Positions 49,283 to 60,240 of a DNA stretch of 64,000 nt are shown here, piece by piece. Origin of the DNA: Nemophila menziesii (lineage: Eukaryota; Streptophyta; Magnoliopsida; Boraginales; Hydrophyllaceae); the NCBI GenBank assembly GCA_029959085.1, contig JARWIR010000001.1:15553730-15617729 (forward strand), written 5' to 3'. Positions within the stretch are counted from its first letter, which is position 1; each line of letters opens with the position of its first letter. The translations under genes were made by a program, and so were the position numbers. A model generated the notes under the pieces. It was not told where the DNA came from. It searched no databases and saw nothing but the letters and a program-made list of their open reading frames with translations.

Positions 49283-52200
49283 TGTCTCGGGGACAGACCC
49301 ATATCCTTGGAATTCTTTTTGGGGCTGTACCCAACACGTTTTTGTTTTTGTTCTTTTTATTTTTTTTGTTTTGTAGGTTTACAATCACTTAAATGGGCTA
49401 TACCCAACATGAACAAAAAAAGTCATCACTTAACAATCAATTTCTTAATATCGCACAAGAATAAAGACATGGGCCAGCCCCAATACCTACTAATCAACTA
49501 AATGGGTCTGGACCAAAATACCAATTACAGAAAAATAAAAACTATTAACTAACTACACCTATTTACACCATAATGGGCCAGCCCCATTACCTACAAAAAT
49601 TATATGGGGCTGGACCCAATACCAGAAAACCCATAACAGCTATCCAGACACTCTACTGGGGCTGGCCCATGATACACAAAAATACCACATGGGCTGGCCC
49701 CATTACGCCTAACATTAAAAAAAATATGATGAAGACGGCGAGAAGCGATGAAGCAGCGGCGGTGGTGGATCTGGTGAAGCCCGTTGATGTAGTGTCTTGC
49801 AGCAGTTCGAGAAATAGTGCTGCTATTTGGTGGTGGTGGCTCGGTGCTAATCCTCCAGAGAGTCTTCACGGCACCGTTGTTTGTGGTGTGACGGGAGGAG
49901 GTTGGGTGGTGTTAATGGTGGTGTTGTTTCTGTGACGGGAGGCGTTTGAAGGCGAGGCTCAGATCTAATGGTGGCGCTGACTGGTAGTGTTGCAGGGAGG
50001 GGGTGGGATCTGCAGTGAGGGTGGTGCTGCTTCATGGAGAATGGTTATCGATGGCAGTAGCAAGGTGGTGGTTGGTCCATGGAGGAGGCGGCGCGAGGAA
50101 GAGTTGGTGGTGGATCTATTGATTTGCAGGAGAGCAGCAATGGTCCACGGAGGAGGCAGCAGCAATGGTGGTTCCAGATCTATTGATTTGCAGCTGTTTG
50201 GTGATGACTGGTGGTGGTGGATCGATGCTGTTGGTGGTGGATCGGGTTTCAAGGGGTGGGGTTGGTGATGACGGTGGTGGTGGTGGATCGACATGGTGAT
50301 GACGATGGTGGGGGGTGGAGGTGATGAAGGTGTTAATGGTGAGGGGGGTGGGGGCTTTGGTGGTGATGAAGGTGGATGGGGTGGGGGTGGGTTTCAGACG
50401 GCGGCAGAGGAAAGTCAAAGGGGGTGGGGGGTCGGTTTGAGAGAGAGAGAAGAGATGGAGGGGGGTGGGATATTTTCCAGAAACTATAATGGGTTTTGGT
50501 TTTGGATTAGAATAGTTGACTGTAGGTGTATAGGGAGGGGAGGGCAAATTTGGTTTTTTGCTTCATTTAGTTGGTTTCCAACTACACCAACTAGAGCAGG
50601 ATTTAAAACACAAACCCAAAGTTGTTTGGGCCTTATAATATAAAAACCCCATTTCAACCACTAGCTTGGTGTTAAGACTCATGACACCCCATGTATTGGG
50701 GGTCTTTATTTTAAACGGCCTAAGGCCATGAAGGATTATAAAAAAAGCCCTACGATAACTAAACCCATTACACCCTAACTAATACCTCAAATATACCTAA
50801 ACTACCCTCCTATCCTTCTACCCATATACAAAAACCAAAAAACCAAAAATCATTACCCTATTAACACCGAACCCTCCCCTCTCCTCCACTCTCTCCTCTC
50901 TGTCCTCTCTATTCTCTCTCTACACTACCCAAACCACCGCCCCCCACCACCACCCACCACCAACATCACCATGGCCATCCTCTTCCCACCCACCCCTCAC
51001 CACCGCTACTCACCTTCTCCCCTCACCACCGCTGCTCACCTTCACCATGGCCCCCCTGTCCTCCCGTCGCAGCACCACAATCAACACCACCATCATCTTC
51101 AGATCCACCACCACCCCCGTTCGTGAACCACACCACCACCAAACCTCCACTCCGAGATCCACCATCCACAAACCCTGCTGCTGAGATGTTAGAGATCCAC
51201 CCCCAACCCTGCTGCTGAGATGTTCGAGATCCACTAACTGCAGAGGAGAAGCGGCGCTGTAGAGGAAGAAGCGGCGCTGTAGAGGAGAAGCGGCGCTGTA
51301 GAGGAGAAGCGGCGCTGTAGAGGAGAAGCACCAAAACCCACCGCGTTCTTCCCACCCTGCCACTGGAAGACCCATCGTGTTCGAGACACCACCGCTGCAT
51401 CATGAACTGCGCCGAGATGAACCCTACCGCCGTGAAGGGCCTCTCTCCTCCTTCTTCTTCCCTGGAGTTCATGTTCGTGTAATCCCACCATCGATCTGGA
51501 TTTGGTGTTCTTGTTCGACGAATCCCACCACCACCGTGTTCGATCATGACGAAGACCAGATCCATCATTACCAAGCCCCCACTGCACCGCCGCCGTGAAG
51601 GTCAACCACCACCCCATCGAGCACCTCTGCAGATCGACCTACACACCACCATCACCAAGACCACCATAACCTCCCTCACCTTCGTCTCCTGTCACAGAAA
51701 CAATACCACCACCACCGATCTGCAGACATGACAAACAATACCACCACCACAAGCGACGCCCCTGCCCTCCATCGAGATGCCCCTCTCCTCCGTGTTCATC
51801 ATCACCCTGCTCGATCTCAAGTGCGGGTTTCGTTGCTCAGATCCAACTCCACTACCGACAATTGTTCAGGGGAATGGTCGATGGATTTACATTTTTTTTT
51901 AATGTAGTTCGATTATTTGGGCCAGCCCCATCTAGTTTATGTTAGTTATGGGTCCAGCCCCATCTAGTTTATGTTAGTTATGGGTCCAGCCCCATCTAGG
52001 TTGTGTTAGTTATGGGGCCAGCCCAAATTGTAATTTGTGTGGTATTTTTATTTTGTCTAGTTTATACTGCTTATGGGGCCAGCCAAAAATCCTAATATTT
52101 TTTATTTTTTTGCTGTTCTGTGTAATGGGGCCAGCCCAATATCATGTTATAAATCTTTTTATGAATTTGGTCCATGTTGATTGTTGGTTCATGGGTCTAG

Positions 52201-52385
52201 CCCTATTACGTATCTAATGTTACTTAACAAAACAAATGACTTCATATAAAAACATGAAACATGGTTTCGTACCCATGGTGAACAAATGTGTGAAGAAAAT
52301 GTCCGTGGGTACATCCCATATTAAAGAAGAATAAAAACACAGCTAGAAAATATAATTAAGGACATGGGTCTGTACCACCGAGGAA
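49283..52385. mobile_element. Candidate DNA transposon with subterminal GGGCCAGCCCC arrays
   Basis: Left and right ends are imperfect inverted repeats: TCTCGGGGACAGACCCATATCC at 49285, and read in reverse CCTCGGTGGTACAGACCCATGTCC from 52383. Inside each end is an array of one near-palindromic word, GGGCCAGCCCCA and variants (GGGCTATACCC, GGGTCTGGACC, GGGTCCAGCCCC). There are about eight at 49320-49710 and about seven at 51919-52203. Such arrays resemble transposase-binding repeats of CACTA- or MULE-type elements. The core (49740-51860) is G+C-rich, with GGTGGTGG tracts on the left and CCACCACC on the right, and no recognisable protein. No target duplication was found, so the class is uncertain. 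Confidence 0.5.
51171..51330. repeat. Two minisatellites: about 32-bp x2 and 19-bp x4-5
   Basis: AACCCTGCTGCTGAGATGTT is duplicated at 51171 and 51204. It is followed by 51242-51328, where GAGGAGAAGCGGCGCTGTA repeats four to five times with one unit extended. The overlapping reverse-strand open frames are repeat by-products. Confidence 0.85.
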
Positions 52386-52878
52386 GAACGGATTAATAAG
52401 GGCAAAAAGGTCAAAAAAGCCAACTAAAAAGTTAGAAATGGGCTTTAAAAGTATGTTTTTCTAGTTAGGGCTTTATTTATAAAGTTTTGAAAAGTTGTGG
52501 CTTTAAAAGTATTTTCCTCCATGTATTGATTAACCGTTCTTTGCCCTTATCTTTCGTTTTTTGTTAAACGGTTTATCATAAGAAAAAATAAATCTCATCT
52601 TTTACAAAAATTGGGACTTTACATTGACCTAAAAAGGCATTGGGGACGAGAAATTAATTCTGCTTCTTCTCTCTTCGAGATCTTCTCGCATTTCGAGATT
52701 AGGTTTCTCTCTTTAGTAGTTCTCGCTTCCATACCCCCCCTCTCTCTCTCTTCTCGCTGTTCACGACTAGGTTACTCCGTTACGGCGCAGAGATCGGGAC
52801 CCCGCGAAAAGGCTTCTCTTTTCAGTGTTGTTCTTCAGTTAGAAATCTTGATCTTCTGCATCAACTTAGTTTGAAGAG
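52386..52878 (+). promoter_or_regulatory. Upstream and leader of Transposase_24 copy 3
   Basis: CT-rich leader sequence from about 52650 contains TTACGGCGCAGAGATCGGG, matching the GAGATCGG leader word of copies 1 and 2. Otherwise the upstream sequence differs from theirs. No TATA box is obvious. I do not see a clear 5'-UTR intron here. Confidence 0.5.
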
Positions 52879-54991
52879 ATGAGATTGAGGAGTTTGATAC
52901 AAAGAAGCGGCACACCAAACATAGAAAGCTACCAATCATCAACATCTTCTTCAGATGTGGAATACACACCACAGCGAGGTAAAGCTTATCAGGACTTCAC
53001 TATTCTCTGCTTCATCCAACCCCCCAAAAATTGAACTTTAATTAGTTTATCTAAAATTCATGTCTCTGTTGTCACTTTGGTTATACTGATAGTTGTACAA
53101 TAACTTTTACTATTATTTTTCTATAAACGGAGATAGAGAATGTGGTAAAAACAAAACTTGCTTTGGTTCTAGTAGATTGGATGTTAAACTTTATCTTTTT
53201 CATCTGAGGTTAAAGAGAATTCTTGCATTGTTTGACCTGTATACATAAGATGTTGAAGATTTAGTGACATTTCACCTTTATCAAGTGCAAATTAAACCCA
53301 TTACTGATTATAGAATACTGTTTGTTTGATGTTGGTATTCTCAGTCTTACCTTTACTTCTGATTTTCTATGTTTGCTTTGATTTCAGTATCTTCGCATGG
53401 GGCAAGCACATCACCCTTACCCTTAGAACAAGATAATTCTTTGGAAGGAAGTAGCCAAAGAAAGAAAAGAGGTCGAATCAAAGAGATGTTGCCCATTTCA
53501 GACCCTAATAAAAGAATTAGATTGGAGGTCAACAAATACAACCAACCTATTGGTGAGATGGCAAGTAAATTGTCAAGTGTATGTGGTGTAGTTTCACGAA
53601 TTAGCACTTTATGTCCCATTACTTATAATGATTGGAGACATCTTTTGAAAGATATGAAGGAGCCTATTGTTTCCTATATGAAGGTGAATGCCAAATTAGT
53701 ATTATTAAAATCATACTTATAATTCTTTTTTTAGTTATCAGTTGTACTTTTATGTGTTGTAGGAGCGGTTCATTTTATCGAGTAAATTGGAATCTTTTGC
53801 GCTAAAAACAATGGGGAGTACATGGAGTAGCTACAAATCTAAGCTTAGACAATCTATATATAAAGCTGATGCAAAGGGAGTATCTAAATCAGATATTCAT
53901 GCGAATGTTCCGCACGGGGTAGAGCAGGCACAGTGGATACAATTTGTTGATTACTGGTTAACTGAGGAAGCAATTGTAAGTAGTTTCTTTACAATGTATT
54001 TATGATAGTCTTTACTAAGATAACACTCATACTTTCATTTGTATTTTTCTTTTGGCAGGAAATATCAAAGAAGCATAAAAAGATTCGAGAGTACCATACA
54101 CAACTTCATACAACTGGAAGTAAAAGCTATGCAAGAAAACGCAAGGAGATGGTATGTTTTAAATAGGATACTTGTTAAACATGCAATAAATGATTTTTTT
54201 ATTTATTATTCTAGGAAGATGCAAGAGAGCGTGAAGTTGGTGCCGTTGAGTTTTACCGAGAAACTCACATTAAGAAAAATGGTGAAATGGAAGATGATGC
54301 TTTGGATGTTTTGGTAATTAATTTAAATGATTTATTACTTGTTATTATTTATGTATTTATTAGGTTTATATAATTTGTTGTGTTATAGAACCAGTGCAAT
54401 ACCCTATTATCGGGTAGGGTCTTATTTCCAGAAGATGGAGATAATATAAGGAGTTGTGATCGTATACATTTGGAGAATGAGGTGATGCTTGAGGTACAAG
54501 GTCCAGATCATTCTGGTAGTGTTAGAGGTGCAGGTAGAGGAGTTACTTCTACTACTTTGTTGGACTCTAAAAGGCTATCTGTTGAAGAAATACAACGTTT
54601 TAAAGCCAAAATTGCAACTCTCACTAAACGCAATGCTGAGTTGGAGAAACGTGATGCTGAGCTGGCGAAACATGATGCTGAGTGGATGAAACGTGAGGCT
54701 GCCCTTTTGAGACGTGGATCTGAACGGGGGAAACATGTAGCTGAGCTTGTGAAACGTGATGCTGAGCGGGTGAAGTATGTAGCTGAGTTGGAGAAACGTG
54801 AAGCTGAGCTGGCGAAACGTGAAAATGAGCGGGAGAAATATGTAGCTGAGCTGGTTGAACGTGAAGCTGAGCGGGAGAAACAAGTAGCTGAGCTGGTGAA
54901 ACGTGAGGTTGAGAGGGAGAAACGCGAAGCTGAGCGTGAGGTTGAGTTTGATAAATTAAAACAAATGCTTGAAGCATTCATGCGTAGGTAG
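52879..54991 (+). CDS. Transposase_24 (Ptta/En/Spm-type) coiled-coil protein, copy 3
   Basis: Six coding exons: 52879-52978, 53388-53683, 53763-53975, 54059-54151, 54215-54313, 54389-54991. They join to 467 residues with no stop. Intron positions and phases equal those of copies 1 and 2; exon 3 is one codon shorter. The conserved region includes LSSVCGVVSRISTLCPITYN, WSSYKSKLRQSIYKADAKG, HTTGSKSYARKRKEMED and GAVEFYRETHIKKNGEME. The heptad array is the longest of the three (about residues 315-460), with many AELVKRE/AEREKQV-type units and some AERGKHV, consistent with a long coiled coil. The start ATG (MRLRS) matches copy 1. Divergence from copies 1 and 2 is greater than between those two. 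No element termini were recognised around it. Confidence 0.85.
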
Positions 54992-55560
54992 GTAGTTTTA
55001 TCGCAACTTGAATAGTTTGTTTTTGTGTCTTCAGCTAGGTTTAATTAGACTTTTACCATGTCCTTATGTTCCTGTGACTAGTTACGTTCTGTTTTGTCAA
55101 TGATATGTATTTATTGTATTGTATTTATAAGAATTTGTAATATTTTAGGGGACAAGGGCATGTCCTTGTGGTAATGTAATTAAGCATCGTTTTCACATTT
55201 TGATACACATCTTATTATAGAATGCGTTGGGGACAAGGAATGGCCTCCCAGGAGAGTATAGATAGTCAACAGAGAAAGAAAGATTACTTGCTTTGACTGC
55301 AAGGCCTTAGATCTTCCCTTCGGATATGCTATGGATTTGTTCTTCATTTGTAATCGTGTAGATGTGAAGAACCTAATAAAAATAGTGGGTTAAAAGATGT
55401 TTAATAACAACCGTGCATTCATACATCAATAGCATAATAAATTGAGGAGGACCTAATGAAGATAATTTGAGGAGGATTAAACATTTTCATAACGAGCTTT
55501 TATCATCCTCTTTCTTTTTTTTTTTTTTTTTTTTTATCATCCTCTTTCAGTTTACCTTTT
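54992..55560. other. 3' flank of copy 3 and intergenic sequence
   Basis: No gene recognised. It contains a long T run with a TTTATCATCCTCTTTC duplication on each side (about 55499-55551). This looks like another minimal poly(A) insertion: the flanks repeat exactly and only T bases lie between. Confidence 0.5.
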
Positions 55561-56026
55561 TCATCGATTGGATTTGGTAAATTTCCTAAACACCTAGTCG
55601 CTCGATTTCTCTCTCCAACTACTTAGAATGATATGTCTCATAACCATGATCCTTATGGAAATAATAAGGACTCATGTCCCACACCCCACTGTCATCTCTT
55701 GATCTAGGTTTACCGAACCCTTATTACCTAGTTCTCTTACCAAATTTTTTATGCTGATAATTTTTTACTCGACTTTGAGTATCATTAGTTATCTTTCCTT
55801 TTTTTTTTTTTTTATCTTCTCACTACACTCTTTTGCATTTCTTCGACCTGATTGTAAAACCTCAATTCAACTATAAATTAGCATAGCGTAGACCCTCACC
55901 TTCGCGCCAAGTAGATCTGGGAATCGGACCCTGAACAAATGCGTAATATACTATGGACAGATCTAAGTCCTCGGCATTGTACGCAATCCCGGTAAAATCG
56001 ATCCATATAAAATTGAAGAATTTCAT

Positions 56027-56215
56027 CCTTTTTTTTTGGTTACATGGGTTCCGGGCTAGCTTGCGCGCACCCGACTAATCCCACGGAGATATACATGTCT
56101 CCCCATATATATTTTCATGGTAAATCAGAACTAGGTTACCCATGTTCAGGGAGGGGTTCGAGCCTTGTACCTCTCACTTTACACCCGTTAGGGATGTGAT
56201 TAGGACTGTTTGTCC
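56027..56215 (-). mobile_element. SINE, reverse orientation, second copy
   Basis: It begins with a T run (56027-56037), then GGTTACATGGGTTCCGGGCT, AGCTTGCGCGCACCCGACTA and, at the far end, GGGAGGGGTTCGAGCCTTGT. It is the reverse complement of the SINE at 43870, with about 45 extra bases inside and a longer head. GGTTCGAGCC on the + strand also fits a Pol III B-box consensus, because the word is nearly palindromic. Target duplication was not resolved. Confidence 0.8.
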
Positions 56216-56271
56216 ATTTTCTTGTTTGGGACCTGAGTCGCAACCTATCGACTAATTGTTCAAAACTATTA

Positions 56272-56528
56272 TTCCACCTGTTCCAAAAATAATGTCTCAC
56301 TTATTAAAAATAGTGTCCCAAAAATAATGTCTATTTAAAATTTCAAGACACTTTATCTCACCTTTTTCCACTATTACCGTTATTAAAAAAATTTATATTC
56401 ATGTTGCCAATAAATATTTAAATATCAAGACACTTTATTAGGGATATTTTAGTAATGGTGGAGGTAATAATTGTGTTTCTTAATTTATATGAAAAGCCAA
56501 GTGGACATTATTTTTGGGACGGAGGGAG
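56272..56528. mobile_element. Stowaway MITE (Tc1/Mariner), about 257 bp
   Basis: The right end reads GGGACGGAGGGAG followed by TA. The left end, after TA, reads TTCCACCTGTTCCAAAAATA. In reverse orientation the right end is CTCCCTCCGTCCCAAAAATA, the canonical Stowaway terminal repeat. The left terminus has drifted. No coding sequence. Confidence 0.9.
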
Positions 56529-57423
56529 TAATAGGTTTTGGTGCTAACCTAGAGAACCATTTATGTGCACTCCCGGACACTGTCAGAGGACATATACTTG
56601 GTAATTGTCAACATAAGATAGAGCTATGAACTTCATATGCTTTTGGTATGCGTATAAATGTGAATTTGGATTAGTAGTTCCATCGAATATTTGAATGGAA
56701 GGTGGATTAAATTTCCTTAAGCTCGGAGTATCTAGTATCTCCCATGACACAGGATTCCTCTAACCATCAATGCCTGATCTACTTGCTACGCTTCCATAAA
56801 TCTGTTCGCCCTCCATATTCTTTGCCGGAGTTCCCTCGGGCACTACTGTTTAGTTCCTCTTTCTTCCTCGAAAGGAACTCTATACATTCTTGGTTCTCAA
56901 GGATATGTGCTCTCACCATTCCCCTCGAAATTACCTGGTATGTGGATAACAAAAGGTCCACTGTTCGGTTGTGTCGGTGGAGGTCTCCACTGAATTACGA
57001 TCCTCTGTGCTAGATTATCTAGATACCCCATAACCTTGGCGGTGGCTCGTTATAACTAGCCTGTGCGGGCATAGTTGGAATGTAGGGATCAACACCCTCA
57101 GCTACTGTAGGCATAACTGGTATACACGCTTCAACACCTTTACTTGCTGTAGGTATGAATGGTTCAACACCTTTCAATGCTATTAATATAACTGACATTT
57201 GCGGTGTAGTTACTTTAAACTTTACATGCATAACTTTCAAGTATAGCTCGACTACTTGAGGCTGATTATTCGTAGCGTTTGGTTGCAAATCTACAATATT
57301 TTCTTGCGCTTGATTATTCCTTACTCCAAAGGGCGATTCTCTTTCGGCGATCAAAACATTTTTCGTCACTTCATCATCCATTTAACACAATCAATTTCTT
57401 GCCACTCACATCAAACTAACTCG

Positions 57424-57446
57424 CTCCCACGGACGGTGCCAATTGA
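57424..57446 (-). other. Primer-binding site of the reverse-strand gypsy element
   Basis: Read in reverse: TTGGCACCGTCCGTGGGAGC, the form seen after the 5' LTR in Tat-like gypsy elements. It lies between the LTR end (57450) and the gag start (57381). Confidence 0.75.
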
Positions 57447-57449
57447 TTG

Positions 57450-58051
57450 AACACAAAAATTTCTCTTACTGACCTATTGATCTGATAGATCGATCCAAAA
57501 ACAAAACATAACAAGTAGAAAATAAAAAGTAATTGAATTAAAGATTAGTACGGTGATTCTTGTTGAGAACGACGTACCTTGCTATCGTTCACTGCCACAA
57601 AGTTTTCTCACCGCCTTGCCAAGGCTTCCGCTCTATGATTAAGGTTTCCTGAAACCAGACACTAAGTTAGTGCCAATAGGAGGCTAGACCCAAATGGCAC
57701 TCCGACGCTCAATATTAGTATGTTGCTAGCGAGTATACTTATTAACTAAGGAGCTATAGAGATTTACCCTACTGTATAATGACCACAATGATTTTAAAAG
57801 AGAGATAGTGTATACCCATTTAGTTGTCTAAATGGGTATTTATAAATGTCGTAGACGTGCGCGGAAATCTGGCACAAGTATGCAGTTTAGGCAAAGCGGG
57901 TGCACATCTTAGGCTGTTATAGGGTCCAGAGTTGTTACAAGATCTTGCTATCTAGAAAAGAGCTACATTCGGATGTTGTCTATGTAAACAACCTTACATC
58001 CATGATGTACCTTCCCTCAGGAGAGTCTGACAATCCTCCCCCTCAGTAGAC
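57450..58051 (-). repeat. 5' LTR of the reverse-strand gypsy element
   Basis: In reverse it starts TGTCTACTGAGGGGGAGGAT at about 58051 and ends GTGTTCA at about 57450. An ATTTATAAATACCC promoter-like box lies at about 57836-57849. Length is about 600 bases. The matching 3' LTR is not in the window. Confidence 0.7.
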
Positions 58052-58444
58052 ACAAGTTACCATTGGCCTACTGTCCATATCATCGAATTAAGCTATTATG
58101 GTCCTCTTTTGATTGATCTAGTAGCATTGGCTTGCTTTTGGCTTATTAATGCATATATTGATCTTCAATCCAATATCTCATTAGGTGATTGGATCCTTAA
58201 AACGTTATGCATGACTTTGTTCAAGGGGTTGAATGAGTAATTTAATTAAGGATGATCGACAGAAAGAGTCCTCGGTGTAAATAAAATCTCCCCTAAAGGT
58301 CCATACTTGTTATAATAAGTTACTGGTCAAAATTTCCACTAGCATGTAACTCACGCGCGACACCAACAAATTAAAAATCCAATTTTTCACCCATTTATAT
58401 GCAATCTCACTATAAAAATTCCTTTTACAACACACCGAAAATCA
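58052..58444. other. Intergenic, no feature recognised
   Basis: AT-rich sequence between two retroelement LTRs. No domain or RNA gene was seen. Confidence 0.5.
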
Positions 58445-59305
58445 CATTATGTGAACTAAATTCTAGTTTAATTTCCTTAGTATGAACTAAATTCTCATAG
58501 CTTGAGAACAACAATAATGTACGAACTATTGTTTATTTATGATTTTATTGAATTTCAAAGATTACACTTTAAAATGAATCGTTATTTTAATTGTTTTGCT
58601 TATGTATGTGCCACATATTCCATCCCTTGATATGGACAAGTATATGACCGCCCTTAGTAATTAGGAAGGTGCTCTCGGCGGGGAGTTTGGTTATTGAAAA
58701 TGATACATAACCGTCTAGTGTGCGGTAGTGATCCTGGTGGGCTTACAGAGCTGGATAGTCAATAGGGTTAGAGAGATTTATTCACCAATCATTTCATAGG
58801 GTCACCTCATCGGAGTCCCCTTGTAGTGTTGTAGTAGCTTCCTAATCTACCCTGATGAGAGTTAGGAAGAAGTTAGAATATCGACTATTTCATAATTAAC
58901 ATTTTTCCTTTTAACAATACAACGTAAAATCAATACTAATCGGGATTACTTGCGAGTTCTCGAGCTATACTCTAATTTTTTCTCATTTGTTTATTTACTT
59001 GTCTTTAGTTTAATATTTAATTCTTATTTAATTATCTTTATTGCATTCTAGTTTATAAATCAAAAACCAAATAAATATATGTTTTTTCCTTTCCTAGTTA
59101 ATTTAACAACCATTCTAGTACACTTCTTAAGAACGCTATAGATATTAAATTTCGTTGTCCCTGTGGAGACTATACTTTCAACTTACTTACTTTATTACTT
59201 GTCAAAGATTTGTACACTTGCATGTACTATCTCTCTAGATGTGTGTGTTTAGTCACGTTATTTTATCACACATTGGGAGACGACAACTACTGTCACTTGT
59301 AGGTA
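58445..59305 (+). repeat. LTR remnant related to the 46-49 kb LTRs
   Basis: It parallels the tandem LTRs from TTTCCTTAGTATGAACTAAA through GTGCGGTAGTGATCCTG and CTACCCTGATGAGAGTTAGG to ATCACACATTGGGAGACGAC, the diverged form of CACACCCTAGGCGACAC. No primer-binding site follows, although 'GTCCCTGTGGAGACTATACT' occurs at 59157. It is a solo, diverged member of the same superfamily. Confidence 0.7.
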
Positions 59306-60240
59306 CTACTATTTTATCTTGATTATTACTTTGAAGATTGATCTTTGTATTTTTCGCCTTAGGAGGCATTGGATAACCATATCCAAGAGGGTATCTAGCT
59401 CGAATATGGGTAATAAAAAGATAATAGAAAAGTCGAAGGCTTAGAGAGTTGAAAAATGTAGAAGAAATAGAGGAGGGACGACATTACAGAGCCACACTAG
59501 TCGGAGGTGCACGTTAGCAGTGCTAATGTGCGACTAGGGTTGTCATAATCGCTAGAGAGGAGAGTGTTTTAGAGTTTTTGGGATTCGCTCGAGCTTATTA
59601 GATTTCCTCAAAATTTATTTTTATTTATTATGTAGATTTATTGTTACATTTTTTTATTAATTAAACATAATGAAATTATTTTCTTTGAATTTCTTCTATT
59701 TTTTAAATTTGTTAATGTTCAGATAAAATAAAGGATTAATAAAAACACACACTCAAAGATTCTTCGACTAGCTTAGAGATTATTTGAGCAGAGTCAGCTA
59801 GTTCGAATTTTTCTCGAGCATGCTTAGTGAACCTTCGAACACTCTTAGAGAATCTATGCGTGTATCGAATATTTTTTGAACCTGCTCAGAATCTTATTAG
59901 GCTCAAAGACTCTCTGATCATACCTCTAACGGTTGTGTCGGCGGTGGCACACAAACAGAGATGCCCAGTGATCACTAGTTGACAATGAAATTGATGTTCT
60001 CCGTGACTCTCTCAACATGTGTTTAGCAATTATTTTGCCACTTATTTTTTTATCTTTATGTGAGTTTGTTTTATTTAAAAGTATTTTAGTATTTGATCAC
60101 ATATAATTTAGTTTGTGGTTCTAATAAGAACAAAAATTTCTCCTCTTCTTATTCTTGATTTGTTTTGGTTGATTTAAAGAGAGAAAACAAAACCTATAAG
60201 ATGTCCAAGAGCTATGCTAGGTTAATCGATACCCAATTTG
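59306..60240. other. Intergenic, no gene recognised
   Basis: No reading frame with a known domain. The segment 59750-59940 repeats words such as GACTCTTAGAGAATC/CTTCGAACACTCTTAG, suggesting a small degenerate repeat. Confidence 0.4.

Larger units (their letters stand above)
55561..57446 (-). pseudogene. Gypsy (Tat-like) retroelement 5' part: gag remnant
   Basis: On the reverse strand a gag-like frame starts at 57381 (MDDEVTKNVLIAERESPFGV), 50 bases after a primer-binding site. It runs 120 codons to a stop, then continues broken as IQWRPPPTQPNSGPFVIHIP (about 57000-56940). Further pieces near 55990-55880 are weakly gag-like. The N-terminal gag of this lineage is poorly conserved, so the call rests mostly on position after the LTR and primer site. 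A Stowaway MITE and a SINE are nested in it. Confidence 0.6.

Noticed and set aside
49987..51617. Several Gly-rich, Pro-rich and Ser-rich frames of 80-180 codons
   Set aside because: They stem from GGTGGT/CCACCA tracts and 19-bp minisatellites in the core of the candidate DNA element. Frames on both strands are equally open, so there is no coding evidence.
54508..54981. Reverse-strand frames of 100-157 codons over the third Transposase_24 gene
   Set aside because: They are antisense to its heptad-repeat exon. Regular codon repeats keep the opposite strand open.
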